Below, one piece after another: positions 40,854 to 53,600 of a stretch of DNA of 64,000 nucleotides (positions are counted from its first letter, which is position 1; each line of letters opens with the position of its first letter). The stretch covers positions 1 through 64,000 of the forward strand of contig JABVXV010000175.1 of assembly GCA_013365325.1 (NCBI GenBank), in the 5' to 3' direction. Position numbers and translations under genes: made by a program. The notes under the pieces were generated by a model. That model worked only from the letters and a program-made list of their open reading frames with translations. It was not told the origin of the DNA and did no database searches. The DNA comes from Dipetalonema caudispina. Its lineage: Eukaryota > Nematoda > Chromadorea > Rhabditida > Onchocercidae.

Positions 40854-42886
40854 ATGATGCAATTTATGTTATTGTTTAGCAGACAAGGAAAGCTACGATT
40901 GCAGAAATGGTATGTGGCATATCAGGATAAAGTAAGTGATAAATGTTATTTGATAAAATTGATTAGTGATAAATGATGGAGGTAATGGCATATGTGAAGA
41001 TTGGTGATATGCAATAAGATTGATATATGTTATGTGATTGTAAAATTTGGTAAAACTGATGAATATGATCAGATTGGGGTTATTTAATATGATCATTAGT
41101 TCATGATAAGCTTGATTGCTACAGTTAATGATATATTCTTAGAATGATAATAGGCGTTTAGGTGAGTAACATTTGACAGGCAAAAGAAGATATGACAAAT
41201 AATTTATGGCAAGGTTCGTTATGCTTGTAACAATGAGCGTATAAGATCAGTGATAAACGTGGTATATCGTATTAAGATAATTGTTTTTACCATACGTAGT
41301 TATTGCAATAAAAGTAGAATGGTTTCTTGCTTTATCTGATACCATAGTTGTCCGAATATTCAGTGCATTGCGTTGTCAGAAGTTGTAGTAATTAGTGATA
41401 TGGGAACAATTAAGTAAATAGATCAACAAATAATTCAACAATATAGAAATAAAGTAAGCAGTACTGAAAAACGAATAAGCCTGAAAGTAAATAGACTATT
41501 CAATGATAAGAGGAAAAATTCAGAAATGTGGTTTATTGAATTGAACGAGTTATAATGCTAGTTACTAACAGGTGAAGAAGAAAATTACTCGAGAATTGGT
41601 TACAACAATTTTGGCTCGAAAACCGAAAATGTGTGCCTTTCTAGAATATAAGGATCTTAAAATCGTTTACAAAAGGTTAGCAGTGGAAATATTAATTGCG
41701 TAAATCAACCTTGCCATGTTTTTATAAACTAATTTAATAAGTATGGAGTACAGCTTAAATGAATTCATTTGTGTTCATCTTTTCCAATGGTTTATTCCCT
41801 TTTCGCTCGTAATGACGCTGTTACATTTTCATGCAACGGTGAGAATAAAATTATCGATTCATTTTTTACTGTTTATTTACAAAACATTTAATTAAGGTAC
41901 GCATCGCTGTATTTTTGTTGTGCGATAGAGCAAACAGATAATGAATTATTATGCCTAGAAATTATACACCGATTTGTTGAACTGCTGGATAAGTATTTTG
42001 GCAGTGTAAGTTCCTGCCGTCTTTACTCATTTTTTTCATCCTGCTTTTTTACCGAAACGGTTATCATTTCAGAAATGCAACCTTCGAACCAATTTCTTTA
42101 GTTGATTACTGACTTTAATTCACCTGCATAACAACGCTTAAGTCCTGCATAGAGAGGGTGAGAAAATAATAAAGGGTAAAATAATACTTAACATATTGAA
42201 CTATATCATTCTTATCTGATATCATGGTCTGTGGTTGTAGGTTGTAAGATTGTGGGAGTCGGAAATCTGTTACTTCATGTAATACATAAACCTTATATTT
42301 TCGTGCTGCGCAAAAAAATAGCGCTGAAATTCCTTGGCAAGCTTTGTAATGTTAAACTGGATTTTGCAGGTTTGCGAATTAGATATTATTTTCAACTTTG
42401 AGAAAGCGTATTTTATATTGGATGAATTCTTGTTGGCCGGCGAAATACAAGAAACAAGTAAGAAGCAGGTTCTGAAGGCAATTGCAGCTCAAGATCTCAT
42501 TCAGGAGGTTTGCACTACACTTTTCTACCAAAAATTTACGAATATTCATGTTGATTAATTTCATCGGAAGCAGCTATCCTGTTTCTGTAGAAGACAGGCG
42601 AATAATTAGAGTCGGACATTTCGCATAATGGTGATTCTCATCATTTCAGTACGCTTCAGCAACGATGTTTTATTTGTTAACAACTTCAAAAATTCGGAGC
42701 AAACATCCTTTGTGGTTGATAATTTAGCACAGTTAATCAGGAATCTAAACGGTTTTGATAGTGCATGATTAACCTATAGATCATTTCCTGATTATTTCGA
42801 CATTCACTTATCTATGGAAGATATTTATATCTCAATTTTAGGAAGAAACACCGCAAGGATTCTTTGAGGACCATGGTCTTGGTTAA
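40854..42886 (+). CDS. aps-1: AP-1 clathrin adaptor complex sigma subunit
   Basis: This is the small subunit of the AP-1 adaptor, which sorts cargo at the trans-Golgi network and endosomes and binds dileucine signals with the gamma subunit. Exons 40854-40931, 41572-41675, 41897-42005, 42370-42507 and 42842-42886 join in phase to 157 residues, the normal size (human 158). Diagnostic strings are [83 protein letters not shown] and [12 protein letters not shown]. The sequence starts with two adjacent Met codons; the first, at 40854, matches the usual MM start. An acceptor at 40835-40836 leaves a 17-nt leader, consistent with trans-splicing. TBCE and cyclin Q follow on the same strand. Confidence 0.97.
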
Positions 42887-43691
42887 GCATGGAAGTATCA
42901 CCTCTGTCATATTTGTTTCCACTGAACTGATAGTATCTCTTGCAGTTTATCTTTAGGACAGTCTATGCTGAGTACTTTTTTCATATCATTCATTCGAAAT
43001 CTTTGTAATTACTGTGATATTTTCATTGTTAAAGGGCTGAATGTTAACAGTATATTTCGGTTGTTATAATTTTTCATGTAGTAGAGCAGCGAAAGCGGAA
43101 AGGAACTGTAGCCTTACAGATTTATTTATTTGTCAAATAAGATAGTAGTGAACCCGAAAGTGATCGAAAGGTCGAAGTCAGTCTTGCGTATACAGTGTAT
43201 CCGACAGCGCTGGATCGATAACATCAAAGACATCGTATTAGAAATCGAAAAATGATTTTACTGACCGGACTCATAAAATTTTGGATTTGATTTGTTGTTT
43301 GAATGACTTTACTTTTCAAATTTTTGCGAGAAAATTTAATTACCTATTTTGTCTCCTCTACACATCTTTTAAAAGTTATCTGAATAAATTTCCATTTTAC
43401 TCAAAGAATCAAATATATTGCAACGTCTATATGCGTTAAATAATTTATCCTTATGAAAAATGTGTTATTTTGCATTATCGATACATTTAAGTTTCAGCTT
43501 CTTCCAGGTAAATATCCGTAGGTGGGTGTTAATTAAATTGTTATTGATCGTGGAGGCGTAATGGATATTTTTGTTTTGATGAAAACTATTTGTATATTAA
43601 ATATTAAAAGCCAATAGGCTTAGAAACTAATCGATATTTTTTAGGATATTGAAAATGGGGCTGAGGCCATCAAGTTTAGAAGTATAGATTA
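42887..43691 (+). other. Gap between AP-1 sigma and TBCE genes
   Basis: These 805 bases on the plus strand lack a supported coding region. They end with possible splice acceptors at 43643-43644 (ttttttag) and 43686-43687 (gtatag), 47 and 4 nt before the TBCE start codon. If the genes form an operon, the upstream 3' end and a downstream trans-splice site lie here. Confidence 0.55.
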
Positions 43692-46600
43692 ATGGTGATG
43701 CTCGTTGTTGGTGATCGAGTTGAAGTTGGTGGTGATCGGGGGACGATATGTTATATCGGTACTGTTGAGGGATACGATGGAGAATGGATTGGTATTGACT
43801 GGGACAATCCAGAACGAGGAAAGCACGATGGTTCCGTAAAAGGAAAACGATATTTTCAAGCAAAGTTCGTCACTTCTTGAAATTCTGATTTATTCGTCAC
43901 TTAATCATTTTCCCCAAAGATTACTGAATGCTTATATTTGTATGCCGATATCTTTTAGAGCTTTTTTTGTATATTCAAATCTTAAATATGTCATTTTTGT
44001 GGACGCAAAAACGAATTAAATAGCAGTATTTATATGGAAGGCGTAATGCAGAACAGACGTCATATCTGAGAAAATTTTACAGTTTTGCGAGAAGTGGTTC
44101 ATTTGTTCGATCCAGCGCAGTTAATGCAGGGAAAAATTTGTTAGAAGAAATGAGCAACAGATATATAAATTACGAACAATGTGATACGGTTGAATTTGGG
44201 TCGAAAAATGTGGATCTTGTGAATATGACGAAAATATACAAAAAGCAAAAGTCTGCTTTAATGTTATGCTGAAAAGCCTTTGAATGAGGGTAAAAATATG
44301 GGATATAAAGATAGTCTTGACGTGAATATCCGGAAGGAGTTCACAAAGAAGGTAATGATTATAGGTAGATTTATTGGTTATGCTTTTTTTGAAAACTTGA
44401 TCTGTGATCATATTCCGTTGCAAATATAATCTGATGACATTGCATTGAATGGCAAGATGTTTTATCGACGACTGTAAATATATTTCCTTATTTTTTGCAG
44501 CAACCTATGGCAATTACGAGTTATAGCATTAGATAACATGAAAGTTGCAAAAACTCCGCCGAGCAGTTGTGCACTTTTCGTGTGCTGTACCGAGCTTAAC
44601 CTCCACAATAATTTATTATCACGGTGGTGTAACTTGTTGGATATTCTATGCTTCTTCCCGTCATTGCGCGTCCTTATTGCAAGGTTAGTTTATCCTTATA
44701 TTTGATACATGATCACAGCATTTCGTTGTTTATCTCTGATTGCCACAATAAGCAGTAATTCTTCAATATGCCGCGTTTCTTTCAAATCAATGATTTGTGT
44801 CCATAATTCGTATCTTCGAATCCGTCATTCAGTTTTAATTAATGTAAGGAGTGTCCAACTCTTCGATTGTTGGTTGAAATATAGGATAAACTCAGGTGTA
44901 GCGAATTGTATCACTATAACGAATTTAGTCTCTCAAAATTTGAAGGAGAATGTTTCATAACTTCACTTAGATTATTTCTGTAGAGAATGTTGATAAGCTC
45001 ATTGTTTGAGTGGAATCAGAATTATATATATACTTTTTTTTTTTTTTTTCAGTCACAACTATATGGAGAAGGAAATGAAATCAGTTGTTGATGAACGGAT
45101 AGTGTCAGCTCCAATCGATACTTTAGCACTCGGTGAATGTCGCATTGATGAAAGCACGGTAATATTTCTATTAGGAGTGCTTCCCATTAAGCCAATTCTT
45201 ATTAAAGTTTTTAGTGTTTTGGATCATGTTATTCGTAAATAGATAATGGCAATTTTTCAAATATCCTCAAGCCTTATTATATTACATATATAGCAAGCTG
45301 GAACATCTTCTGAAAGTACAATTAATTTCAGTCCCGACAGATCATGCATTTCTTTCCGCATCTACGAGAAATTCATTTGGATCGAAATGACTTGAAATAC
45401 TTTGATCCAGGAGGAAATGGTGATAGTTTGGAAAGCATTGACTTAGAAGGAAATCCAATCAACAATTTCGCTAATCTTCATGTTTTGTCGACTTTGCCGA
45501 AGTATTTGTTAGCATGACCATTTCTCTGTAATCTCCATTCAATGGTTCTTAGTTTAACACATTTATGTTTCTGAAATATCATTAAATCTAATTTTAGCCT
45601 TCAAAAGCTCAATTTGGCCAGTTGCGGTTTGCCTCACATCTATATGCCAGATAGCATTGGATTCAATTCATTATCTTCACTCAACATTAAAAGCAATCCT
45701 ATAAAAGATGTGAGTCTGTGAAATGATTTGTTTTCTGAAGTACTTTTCAAATTTTTATGTCATTAAATACCTAAATGAAAAAAATATGGAGTAAGGGGAG
45801 ATGGATTGCTATCAATCACGTTTACCAGTTTTGTTTTCCAGGCAGTAGTTTTTTTTTGAGTTTCTTATTGTTAAAATGTATGGAAGAAATTAAGCAAATT
45901 GAATTGCGGTATGTTTGGCTGTTTAGTTTCTCACGCCTTGACATTTCTCAAAAATGATATTTTAGTAATTATCAGTATGAATAAATTCTGAGTACTGATA
46001 CCACAAATTTTCGTTTTCAGAAACAGTGGATTTCGGAATTAGCAAAACTTCCAAAACTGGAAAGGCTATGTTATTCTTGTTCTGATAACGCCGATTCCGG
46101 AATTGACCTTCGCGAAATCATTATTGCCAGTTTACCTCAGCTCAAATTCTTGGGTAATTCGGAAATAAGTCCCACCGAGAGGCATTCTGCGGAAATGCGT
46201 TTTCTTAATAAATTTGGGGCATTTCCGGTGGCAGAAGAAAATCGCATTATTGTAGAAAGGTAGATAAAGTTGAGAAGATTTACGCTGATACGTCCATATG
46301 TGCCTGATATTACAGAATTTCTTTTGAGGAAACAAGAATGCAAGGATTTTTGTATGACAGTGCAAGGAATTCGTTAATATTGATATACTATTATTTATGT
46401 TTTTGAACTAAGCTAATCTACAATGTTTTATTTCCTATATAAACAAGTCAGTAAGGAAATCATGGCTATTAAAAAGTAATCTTGTGTTTTTAATGTAGAT
46501 TAATCAAAGCTCATGGTGAGCCAAACGATCTTCCGCTCGTGCCTTGCGGTGGAATGGATTTATTGAAATTAAGATTGTCGTACGAAGGAAAAGTTATGGA

Positions 46601-47113
46601 ACGTTCACTTCCTGGAACAGTTACTGTGCAAAAATTAATTGGTATCGTAAGCAGACTTTTTCATCTGGATGCCAGAAAGGTAATCTTCGTTGTAGCAAGC
46701 AATACTTCGATAGTAAAGCTGTGAAACTTTTGTATCAAATAACACGAATGTAGAAATTAGTGTTGTCTTCTTCGTGGATACTTTTTTCGCAGAACTGCAT
46801 ATCTGTATTGTTCTTGCAATACTATTAAGGAAAGTCTGCTAGACCGGTCATTCAATACACCATTTTACATTTCACCTTCGTGTTAGAATTAACAGGGATT
46901 GACCTTATATATGTACGAGGGTTACAGTGGATCGTTCAGTTATCTTTTACGACATCAGTTACAGTAGAAAAAGTGGGATTGCCAAAGATTTTACAGATCT
47001 CACTTCAAGCCTATGACTATCACGGATTTGTGACGAATTTGGATAAACCGACACGATCGCTGGATTTTTATTCGTTGTCTAATGAGGATACAATCTATGC
47101 CATGGTTGTGTGA
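43692..47113 (+). CDS. TBCE: Tubulin-binding cofactor E (tubulin-folding chaperone)
   Basis: TBCE works in the cytosol with cofactors C, D and B to assemble and recycle alpha/beta-tubulin. Exons 43692-43864, 44083-44250, 44501-44683, 45053-45158, 45332-45501, 45598-45709, 46021-46259, 46499-46679 and 46997-47113 keep phase and give 482 residues (human about 527). The N-terminal CAP-Gly domain (1-75) has GVxWDNPERGKHDGS-type residues: WDNPERGKHDGS ends at Ser48, with GSFVR following. Leucine-rich repeats occupy about 115-380 (LTELNLHNN-like TELNLHNNLLSRW, LREIHLDRNDLKYF, LESIDLEGNPINNF, LQKLNLASCGL). A C-terminal ubiquitin-like domain covers about 404-482 (LPGTVTVQKLIGIVSRLF, SLDFYSLSNEDTIYAMVV). 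The phase-2 join from 44683 to 45053 gives the repeat boundary LIASHNYM, better than including an open stretch near 44750. The gene is in line with its neighbours on both sides. Confidence 0.94.
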
Positions 47114-47569
47114 TATCCTTTTGTGTGAGCCTTAGTTGTTGATTGCTTGTACTAATTCTAATTTAAAGTTATGACCCATCAGTGTGATAGAGAACTGGTC
47201 ATTTCTTCAACCCATTTACTCTTTGGCCATTCCTTATAAAAAAAAGAGTTGAGAAGCGAGACATTGTGCTAACTTATTCACAAATTTATGCTGATAAAAT
47301 GTGCGGATTCTGCAAATGTGTTATAAATATTTAAATTAAATTTTTGGATTAAATTTTGACAGGATTAAATTTTGATCCTGCGCACTGCTGATTGTCATGA
47401 CTTTTTACACGTTGTTTTTTTTGCACCGCATCAAAGAATAAACGTCATCCTTTACATCTCCTATTTCTCATTCCCTACTGGTATATAAGCCAACGGAAAT
47501 ATAAATAGTATATTTTGGAGTTATGTTTCAGTTTTTGTTCAAGTTTTGATCAACCTTAGTGTTTATTTC
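47114..47569 (+). other. Gap between TBCE and cyclin Q genes
   Basis: Only 456 bases separate the TBCE stop from the cyclin Q start, with no coding sequence. The gap ends with a strong acceptor (gtttcag at 47525-47531), which would leave a 38-nt leader before the cyclin Q start codon. This is compatible with trans-splicing of a downstream operon gene. Confidence 0.55.
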
Positions 47570-47808
47570 ATGATGGACTACTCAACGACTCGAAGGAAAA
47601 TTTTTGCATTTGTTATTGAGGCTGGTAAGTAATTTTATATGATTTCTTCATTTATTGTAATTTCTATAGGATTATTTAGTATGCGAAATGTTCTCTCTGC
47701 CATGAAATCTAATGCTGATATGCTGTGAGTTATGGTAGGGTGGGAATGATAACAACAAAGCTGTATCAAAGTGAAGATGAAATGCAAGGATCAAAATGGA
47801 TCCACAAG

Positions 47809-47840
<32 letters not shown>

Positions 47841-49756
47841 CTTGTCAGAAGCGCAGATCATGATATTTTTCTGCTTGTATAGTAAGTGTTTTCATTTCAG
47901 GAATCAAATTAGAAGCGAAAAATTCAACGATATGTACCGCTTCAGTTTTGACGTATCGGACATTAAGGAAGAGTGGTGCTTCTGAACTGTGTCCTTATGT
48001 AAGTTTTGCTTTAGTGACCATTCAAGCTAGAATGAATGATAAGGCTAACTCAGACATTGAAAAAACTGATCAATGTCTTTATTCATAAATTTTCAAAGGT
48101 AAAGAGAAAAATCAGTGAATTAAAATTATCAGTTTAAGAATAGGTAGAGACCAGACTTTTAGATTTTAACTGCTCATTCTCACTGTATTTCGGCTTCAAG
48201 GGTTAATAAAAATCGAGAAGAATGGCGGTTTTATGATAAAAAAGTGATTCAAAAATTTTCAGAAAGTTGGGGAAAGTTTTGAGGAAATCTCAACTTGGAA
48301 TTTTAAATTAATCATTAAAAGTCTAGGAATCAAAACAGATCAGGTGTATTTACTCCGGCAGTAGTCTCATGACTAAAACTCTGCTACTAAGTCGATGTTT
48401 AAAAATTAAGGGTACAAAAATGTATGAAATTCCCATCACATATTTTTTATTACAGACTATCGCTTCGGCATGTCTTCTGTTGGCAGCTAAAGTAGAAGAA
48501 GATGAGATGGTAAAAACAAGAGATGTTGTGAATGTTGCTTACAGGTTACTTGATCCGTTATTTGCCACCTTCCTTTGACCTTTTCATCGACTTTTCGATC
48601 ATGAATTTAGCACATAAGACAAAATTTCGAGTATCTTAGCAGCCAATCTGGAGCTGAACCACATTTTGCTACGTTATCTATCAAGCGTTATTAGTCGGAA
48701 ATCAAGGGCATAACTAGATTTGCATTGAGCATACTACATCCCCGTGAACCGATCCTGCAAATCGATGACGAGTCGTGGGCATTGCGAACGAGTCTTTCAC
48801 GAATGGAATATATTGTGCTGCGATTATTGAAATTTCGTTTAACAGTGGAAAATCCTCATAAGGTAGTGTTTCATTCGCTTCATTTTAATGCTATATTAAT
48901 GCAGGTTTAAGGTTATTGAAGATGATTTTTACGACTTTTGATATGTTTTATTTCTTATTAATAATCTTTTCTTGCGAAGGGAGGCGAAAAGCGATGGTTT
49001 GGTTCTTAATGACAAAAAATAAATTATTTGCGACCTAATGAAATACAAATCAGAGTTAACTTATTAATATAGCTATTGTTTATTTGATGGAGCGAGAGGT
49101 ACGATAATAGATATTTTCACGTGTTTGTATTGCATATCTGTCTGTTTACTTATTTGCTCATTTCGACACTTCAGTTAATGCTTTGATATTTTAATCTTCA
49201 GTATCTACTCCATTATATCTCTTCATTGATGCATTGGTGCCCGCATGAATTTACGAAATTTCACATTGGTGCAATATCATTTATCATATTGCGTGATGCA
49301 CATGTGGATCCGGATTGGGTGCTTTCACATAGCCCACAAACTATCGCCATTGTATGTCTTGCAGTTGCCCTCCGTATTGCAAAGGTCATTTTTAGAATTC
49401 ATTATTATTATTTTTATTATTAGTGAGGTTCAGGTACCCAACCTATGTTATTTTGAAAATATGGGTAATGTGCCAACCGTCTTTTGATTACCTTATATTT
49501 CTAATTCCCACAATGAACAATCTTAGCAGAGAATTTCCCTACAATCTCACTCAATAAAATGCTTTCAATAATGTATATGGGGGCATTTTGATTTTGGATA
49601 TTCTTTCCGTTTGCATCAATTTTACCACGAGTTATTTTTTGTAATTTTGAGGTTTCAATCGGTGTTCGTTGGTATTCCGTCTTCTACTCGTCAATGACAA
49701 AATCGAAGTTACGACGTCTGGAAGATGAGCTGGTAACGTTAGTGTTGAGACGATAG
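47570..49756 (+). CDS. CCNQ: Cyclin Q (FAM58/cyclin M type)
   Basis: In vertebrates cyclin Q (CCNQ) is the activating partner of CDK10; the same role here is inferred from homology. Exons 47570-47624, 47901-47998, 48456-48544, 48730-48862, 49202-49384 and 49652-49756 join in phase to 220 residues (human about 248). Matches to FAM58 along its length include FAFVIEAGIKLEAKNSTI, SELCPYTIASACLLLAAKVEE, MVKTRDVVNVAY, LHPREPILQIDDESWALRTS, RLLKFRLTVENPHKYLLHY, and a C-terminal W..VF segment. These form the two cyclin folds. The frame of the second exon was chosen because it alone continues EAG into IKLEAKN; another frame of the same exon stops. Introns total about 1.5 kb. A TA microsatellite lies in intron 1. 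The last exon begins at a weak acceptor (ttttgag), so its start is the least certain join. Confidence 0.9.
47810..47835. repeat. TA dinucleotide microsatellite
   Basis: A run of about 13 TA units lies in the first intron of the cyclin Q gene. Confidence 0.9.
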
Positions 49757-50648
49757 CAGTTTCCTTAAATACCAGGAATTGCCTACTTATTAGAATTTCA
49801 TTATTAATTTTTATCTTGTTTTTGCATCGTCTCTTTGGTACTTGTCTATCCTTACTTGTATTTACAAAATTTACAAGATTCTGTTAATATTTGTTTATCT
49901 TTTTTATTCAATATTTTCTAAGCTTGCTCCAGAGAATAGGTCCTTGTACTAAGTTTTTCTTCTCTGATGTGATGTGGCATAAACTTTTTCGAGAGATGGA
50001 TCAGTGATATGGACACGTAATGAGTGAAGATATGGCAGATCATATTCATGTTTTGAAAGCGTTAAACTTATGTACTTTCACTCAAATTCTAAGTGGACCT
50101 TTTGTTATAAGAAAGTTTTGTTGAATTGTTGATATGAAATGCATTGCGACATTGCTACAACATACATTTTATGCATAAGAATTGTTATCATTGTTACATC
50201 TGATTTTTTGTTTTTATATTCCAATATAAAGGTGTATTGAAATATTCCAGGTCTTGTACAAATATACTAAGACAAGTAATATAGTCAGGCAGTATATTTA
50301 TAGCTGTCTCCATGTAATTGAAATTTACGGAAACTTTTTGGATTTAATGTATTCAAAAATTATCATATCCTTCAACTATGCTTTTTATAACGCTAAAATC
50401 ATATTTTAGCATGTTAAATAGGATGAAACAGTTTTAGATTTAACAAAAGATTTGAATTTTGATTAATATTACGAAAGAAGAAGTAAAAAAGCAGAGTTGC
50501 TGTATAGCATAGTTTTGCATGCGTTGAAATTTTCACATATTGCGTTAAGCAAGAAAAAAGAAAATTTTTGGTTTTGGTAATTTGAAAGTAGAAATTTGCA
50601 AACGTATGAAACATCAATAGTTAAAGTATAACGAAATTGATTATAGTC
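49757..50648. other. Convergent intergenic region
   Basis: About 890 bases lie between the cyclin Q stop (+) and the last exon of the patched-related gene (-). No gene is supported. If the patched-related gene ends at the earlier stop (50849), this gap is about 1.09 kb. Confidence 0.55.
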
Positions 50649-53600
50649 TTATTTCGAACTTATGAAAACATTAATGATGAATCGGATCGTTATATCCTTT
50701 AATTCTCCCTTTTTAGCTTCCTTCTTGTTCTTTTTACTGTTATGATAATCTTTCTTATCACTAATATCAGCAAGATTATCAACTTTACTCAATTCAAAAT
50801 TTTTTCAAATCTCTTTATTGATCAATTTAGAATTGATTTTTATGTTGCTTACTTTAAAATAATAGTCAAAAATATTGGAAGTAATATTAAACCATGTATC
50901 ATGCTAAAAATAATAACAAGAAATACTGTTTTAAAAAAAATCTGTACAATATATGCTTGAACTGTTGCAAGTACCAAAATGCCAAGTACTGTTGATAAAG
51001 CTCCCTGAAATTTGATAAGGGAAGATATGTTAACATTAATTGTTTCCTTATTAATTTAGAAATTACCATGCAAATTTAATCAGATATATTGCATTCATTT
51101 CCAATCATCTTCTTTAGTGAATTATTTTAACTTAATAATTTGATTACATCATTTGAGTGGAGTAATCCTGCTATAATTAAAAATTATTCATTTATATCAT
51201 AATTTAAAAATTGAAAATTTAATCTAATGTAAGTAAAATTTAGAACCATTAAAATAGGCCATCCAATAGTTTCCAATGCACTAATTGCTTTTGCATGTCG
51301 ATCACCATCTGATTTCACATATGCATAACCAATATGTGCTGATAAATCAACAGCAAAACCAATACTCATAATAACTGTTATTATTGATACACTTTCCAGA
51401 CGAACACCCCAAAATGTCATAAAACCAATTACACCTATAATATTTTACTTTATTTTTAATAAAATATCGTAAATCATTTGATTCATTGATTCAAAGATGT
51501 GAATTTTGTAACATTTCATAGATGTATCATTATCCGAATAGAATTGATCGGATTAAATGGAAATTTTGAACTTTATTAAATATGCAATTAGAATAAGTTT
51601 TAGACATTCATTTATCAAATTAAATGAATAAATTATAGTTTCATTTGATTAAAATCTTAATATATCTTTAATAATTTTCTACAATTTCAGAATATTTGTC
51701 ATATCATCGTTTAATTAATGCGAAACAGATAATTTTTATAATTTATATCCTTCAAATTGTTATCAAATTTGAGTGGGTAAAAAAAAAAAAGTTGAAGAAA
51801 AAAATTTTAACTTTAGGTTTTTTTTCTTCTCTGTTTTTTTTTTTTTTTTTTTTTTGGACAAAAATAAAGATTAGCATGCTATGCTATAATCAACATACCA
51901 ATATCAATGCTGAAAATAGCGAATGCAATGATAAATGCAGCAATCCAATTTGGTATCATGATAAATGATACGATAAGCATTGATAACATTGCAAGTAGAC
52001 AATTCCTGATTAATGCTGGTTTCAATTCAATATACTGCAAACAATTGATCTTTACATCTTTCTATATTATTTTTTGAAATTCGTAATTGTAATATTAATG
52101 TATGAAACTAAAAACAATCCCAATTATGAGAACTGCTCAATTAAAGAATGAATTTGATGGATTAACTCTGCTAAACGATTGAAAATTTTGGGATAGTTCT
52201 AAGAATTGAATTCAATTTCTGTATGATAAGATTTTGCAAAAGCTATAATTTCAAATTTACTCATTCATACCTGATCTGCAAATGGATAGTATTCATGAAA
52301 AGTAGTTATATTAAATTTTGCATATTTGGCAGAAATTTTTCGCATCAATATTGCGCTCCGCATATGATCGGTTGGTGTTTTGTAATTTCGGAGTCCAAGT
52401 TGAAAACGAAAAGCATACAGATGATTATAGGACTAAAAAAAAAAAGAAAAAAAAAATTTATTTTATACAAAATTTTTGTCTAAAATTTTAGATGGAAATA
52501 TGATTTCACAATAATTCCTTATTCTTGCTATCTTAAGATGGGTAAATAAAGTTGAGAAGAAGTAATCAGGAATAACTTTGGAATTGTATTTTACTTGCTA
52601 GATGTAGAACTTTTTATTAGCTAAGGAATTAGTTGTTTGCTTAGATTTTCAGTGGAACAGAGAATTGGTAATTTAAATGACAAAAGTTAAGCATCACATT
52701 GAAGGAAATCATTGAAGTATTAATTAATTAATGATAATGGATAAACAATGATAGCTATTTTCATTTATCCTCTACATAGGTAAGATTTTAAAAATTATTT
52801 GCAAATTTTCCATATAAAACATACTTTGAGATCACTTTCATTTTTACCCCAAACCATATCTTTTTCCCATAAGCGTCGTCCACCGGCTGATACCAACCAT
52901 TCTCGACATCGTCGATACCATTCTTCACTTCTGAAATCAAACGAATTTTCTTTTTTTTTTTTTTTTTTTTGAAATAAGCATTTTATCAGTACCATTACTA
53001 AATATGAATGAGCGTGTAAATTAAATTCCTGAAATTAATTTTTTAAAATCTTTCCATTGTTAGGAAATTATTAAGTAATCAAAAGTTATTATTATGTATC
53101 ACTATTTTATTAGATATTTACGTTGCCGGTAATGGAATTTTTGAAAAGTAGTTATCCTCTTTAAGCTTTTTTTCATAGGCATCAAGCCATATCATTGTTG
53201 CATTATGTCGCATCGTATATTCTGTATTTTCGAAATCATCCAGCATATTTTGGAACTCTTTTCTTTCTTTTGGATTAAACAGATCAGGTGGTGAATTTAC
53301 CACAACCTGCATCTGTAAACCTGAATTATAAATTTTTTGAATTATAGAAATAAGATATAGCTTTATCATCCAAATTCTATGTTATACCATAATCGTTCAT
53401 AGTGATAAATTAACAATTGATAATCTTTCATTTTTATTACATAATATTTCGTTTTAAAATTTTTGGAATTCCGTTTTTTTTTTTTTTTTTCTGTTATTTA
53501 TTTTTTATTTGGCAACAAAAAGTTCACAAACACAAATTTCAATAATGTGTATATCATCCCTGTTGTATTTATTCGAAAAACTAACTTATCGCTGATTTAT

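Noticed and set aside
44703..44843. Possible extra TBCE exon (acceptor at about 44753, open frame)
   Set aside because: It can be joined only through a weak donor, and it breaks the leucine-rich repeat. Joining 44683 directly to 45053 keeps phase and reads LIASHNYM, matching the family.
47671..47725. Open stretch after a tatag acceptor that could continue the cyclin Q frame
   Set aside because: It reads EAG-LFSMRN, which resembles the family only briefly, while the exon at 47901 reads EAG-IKLEAKN and continues correctly into the cyclin box.
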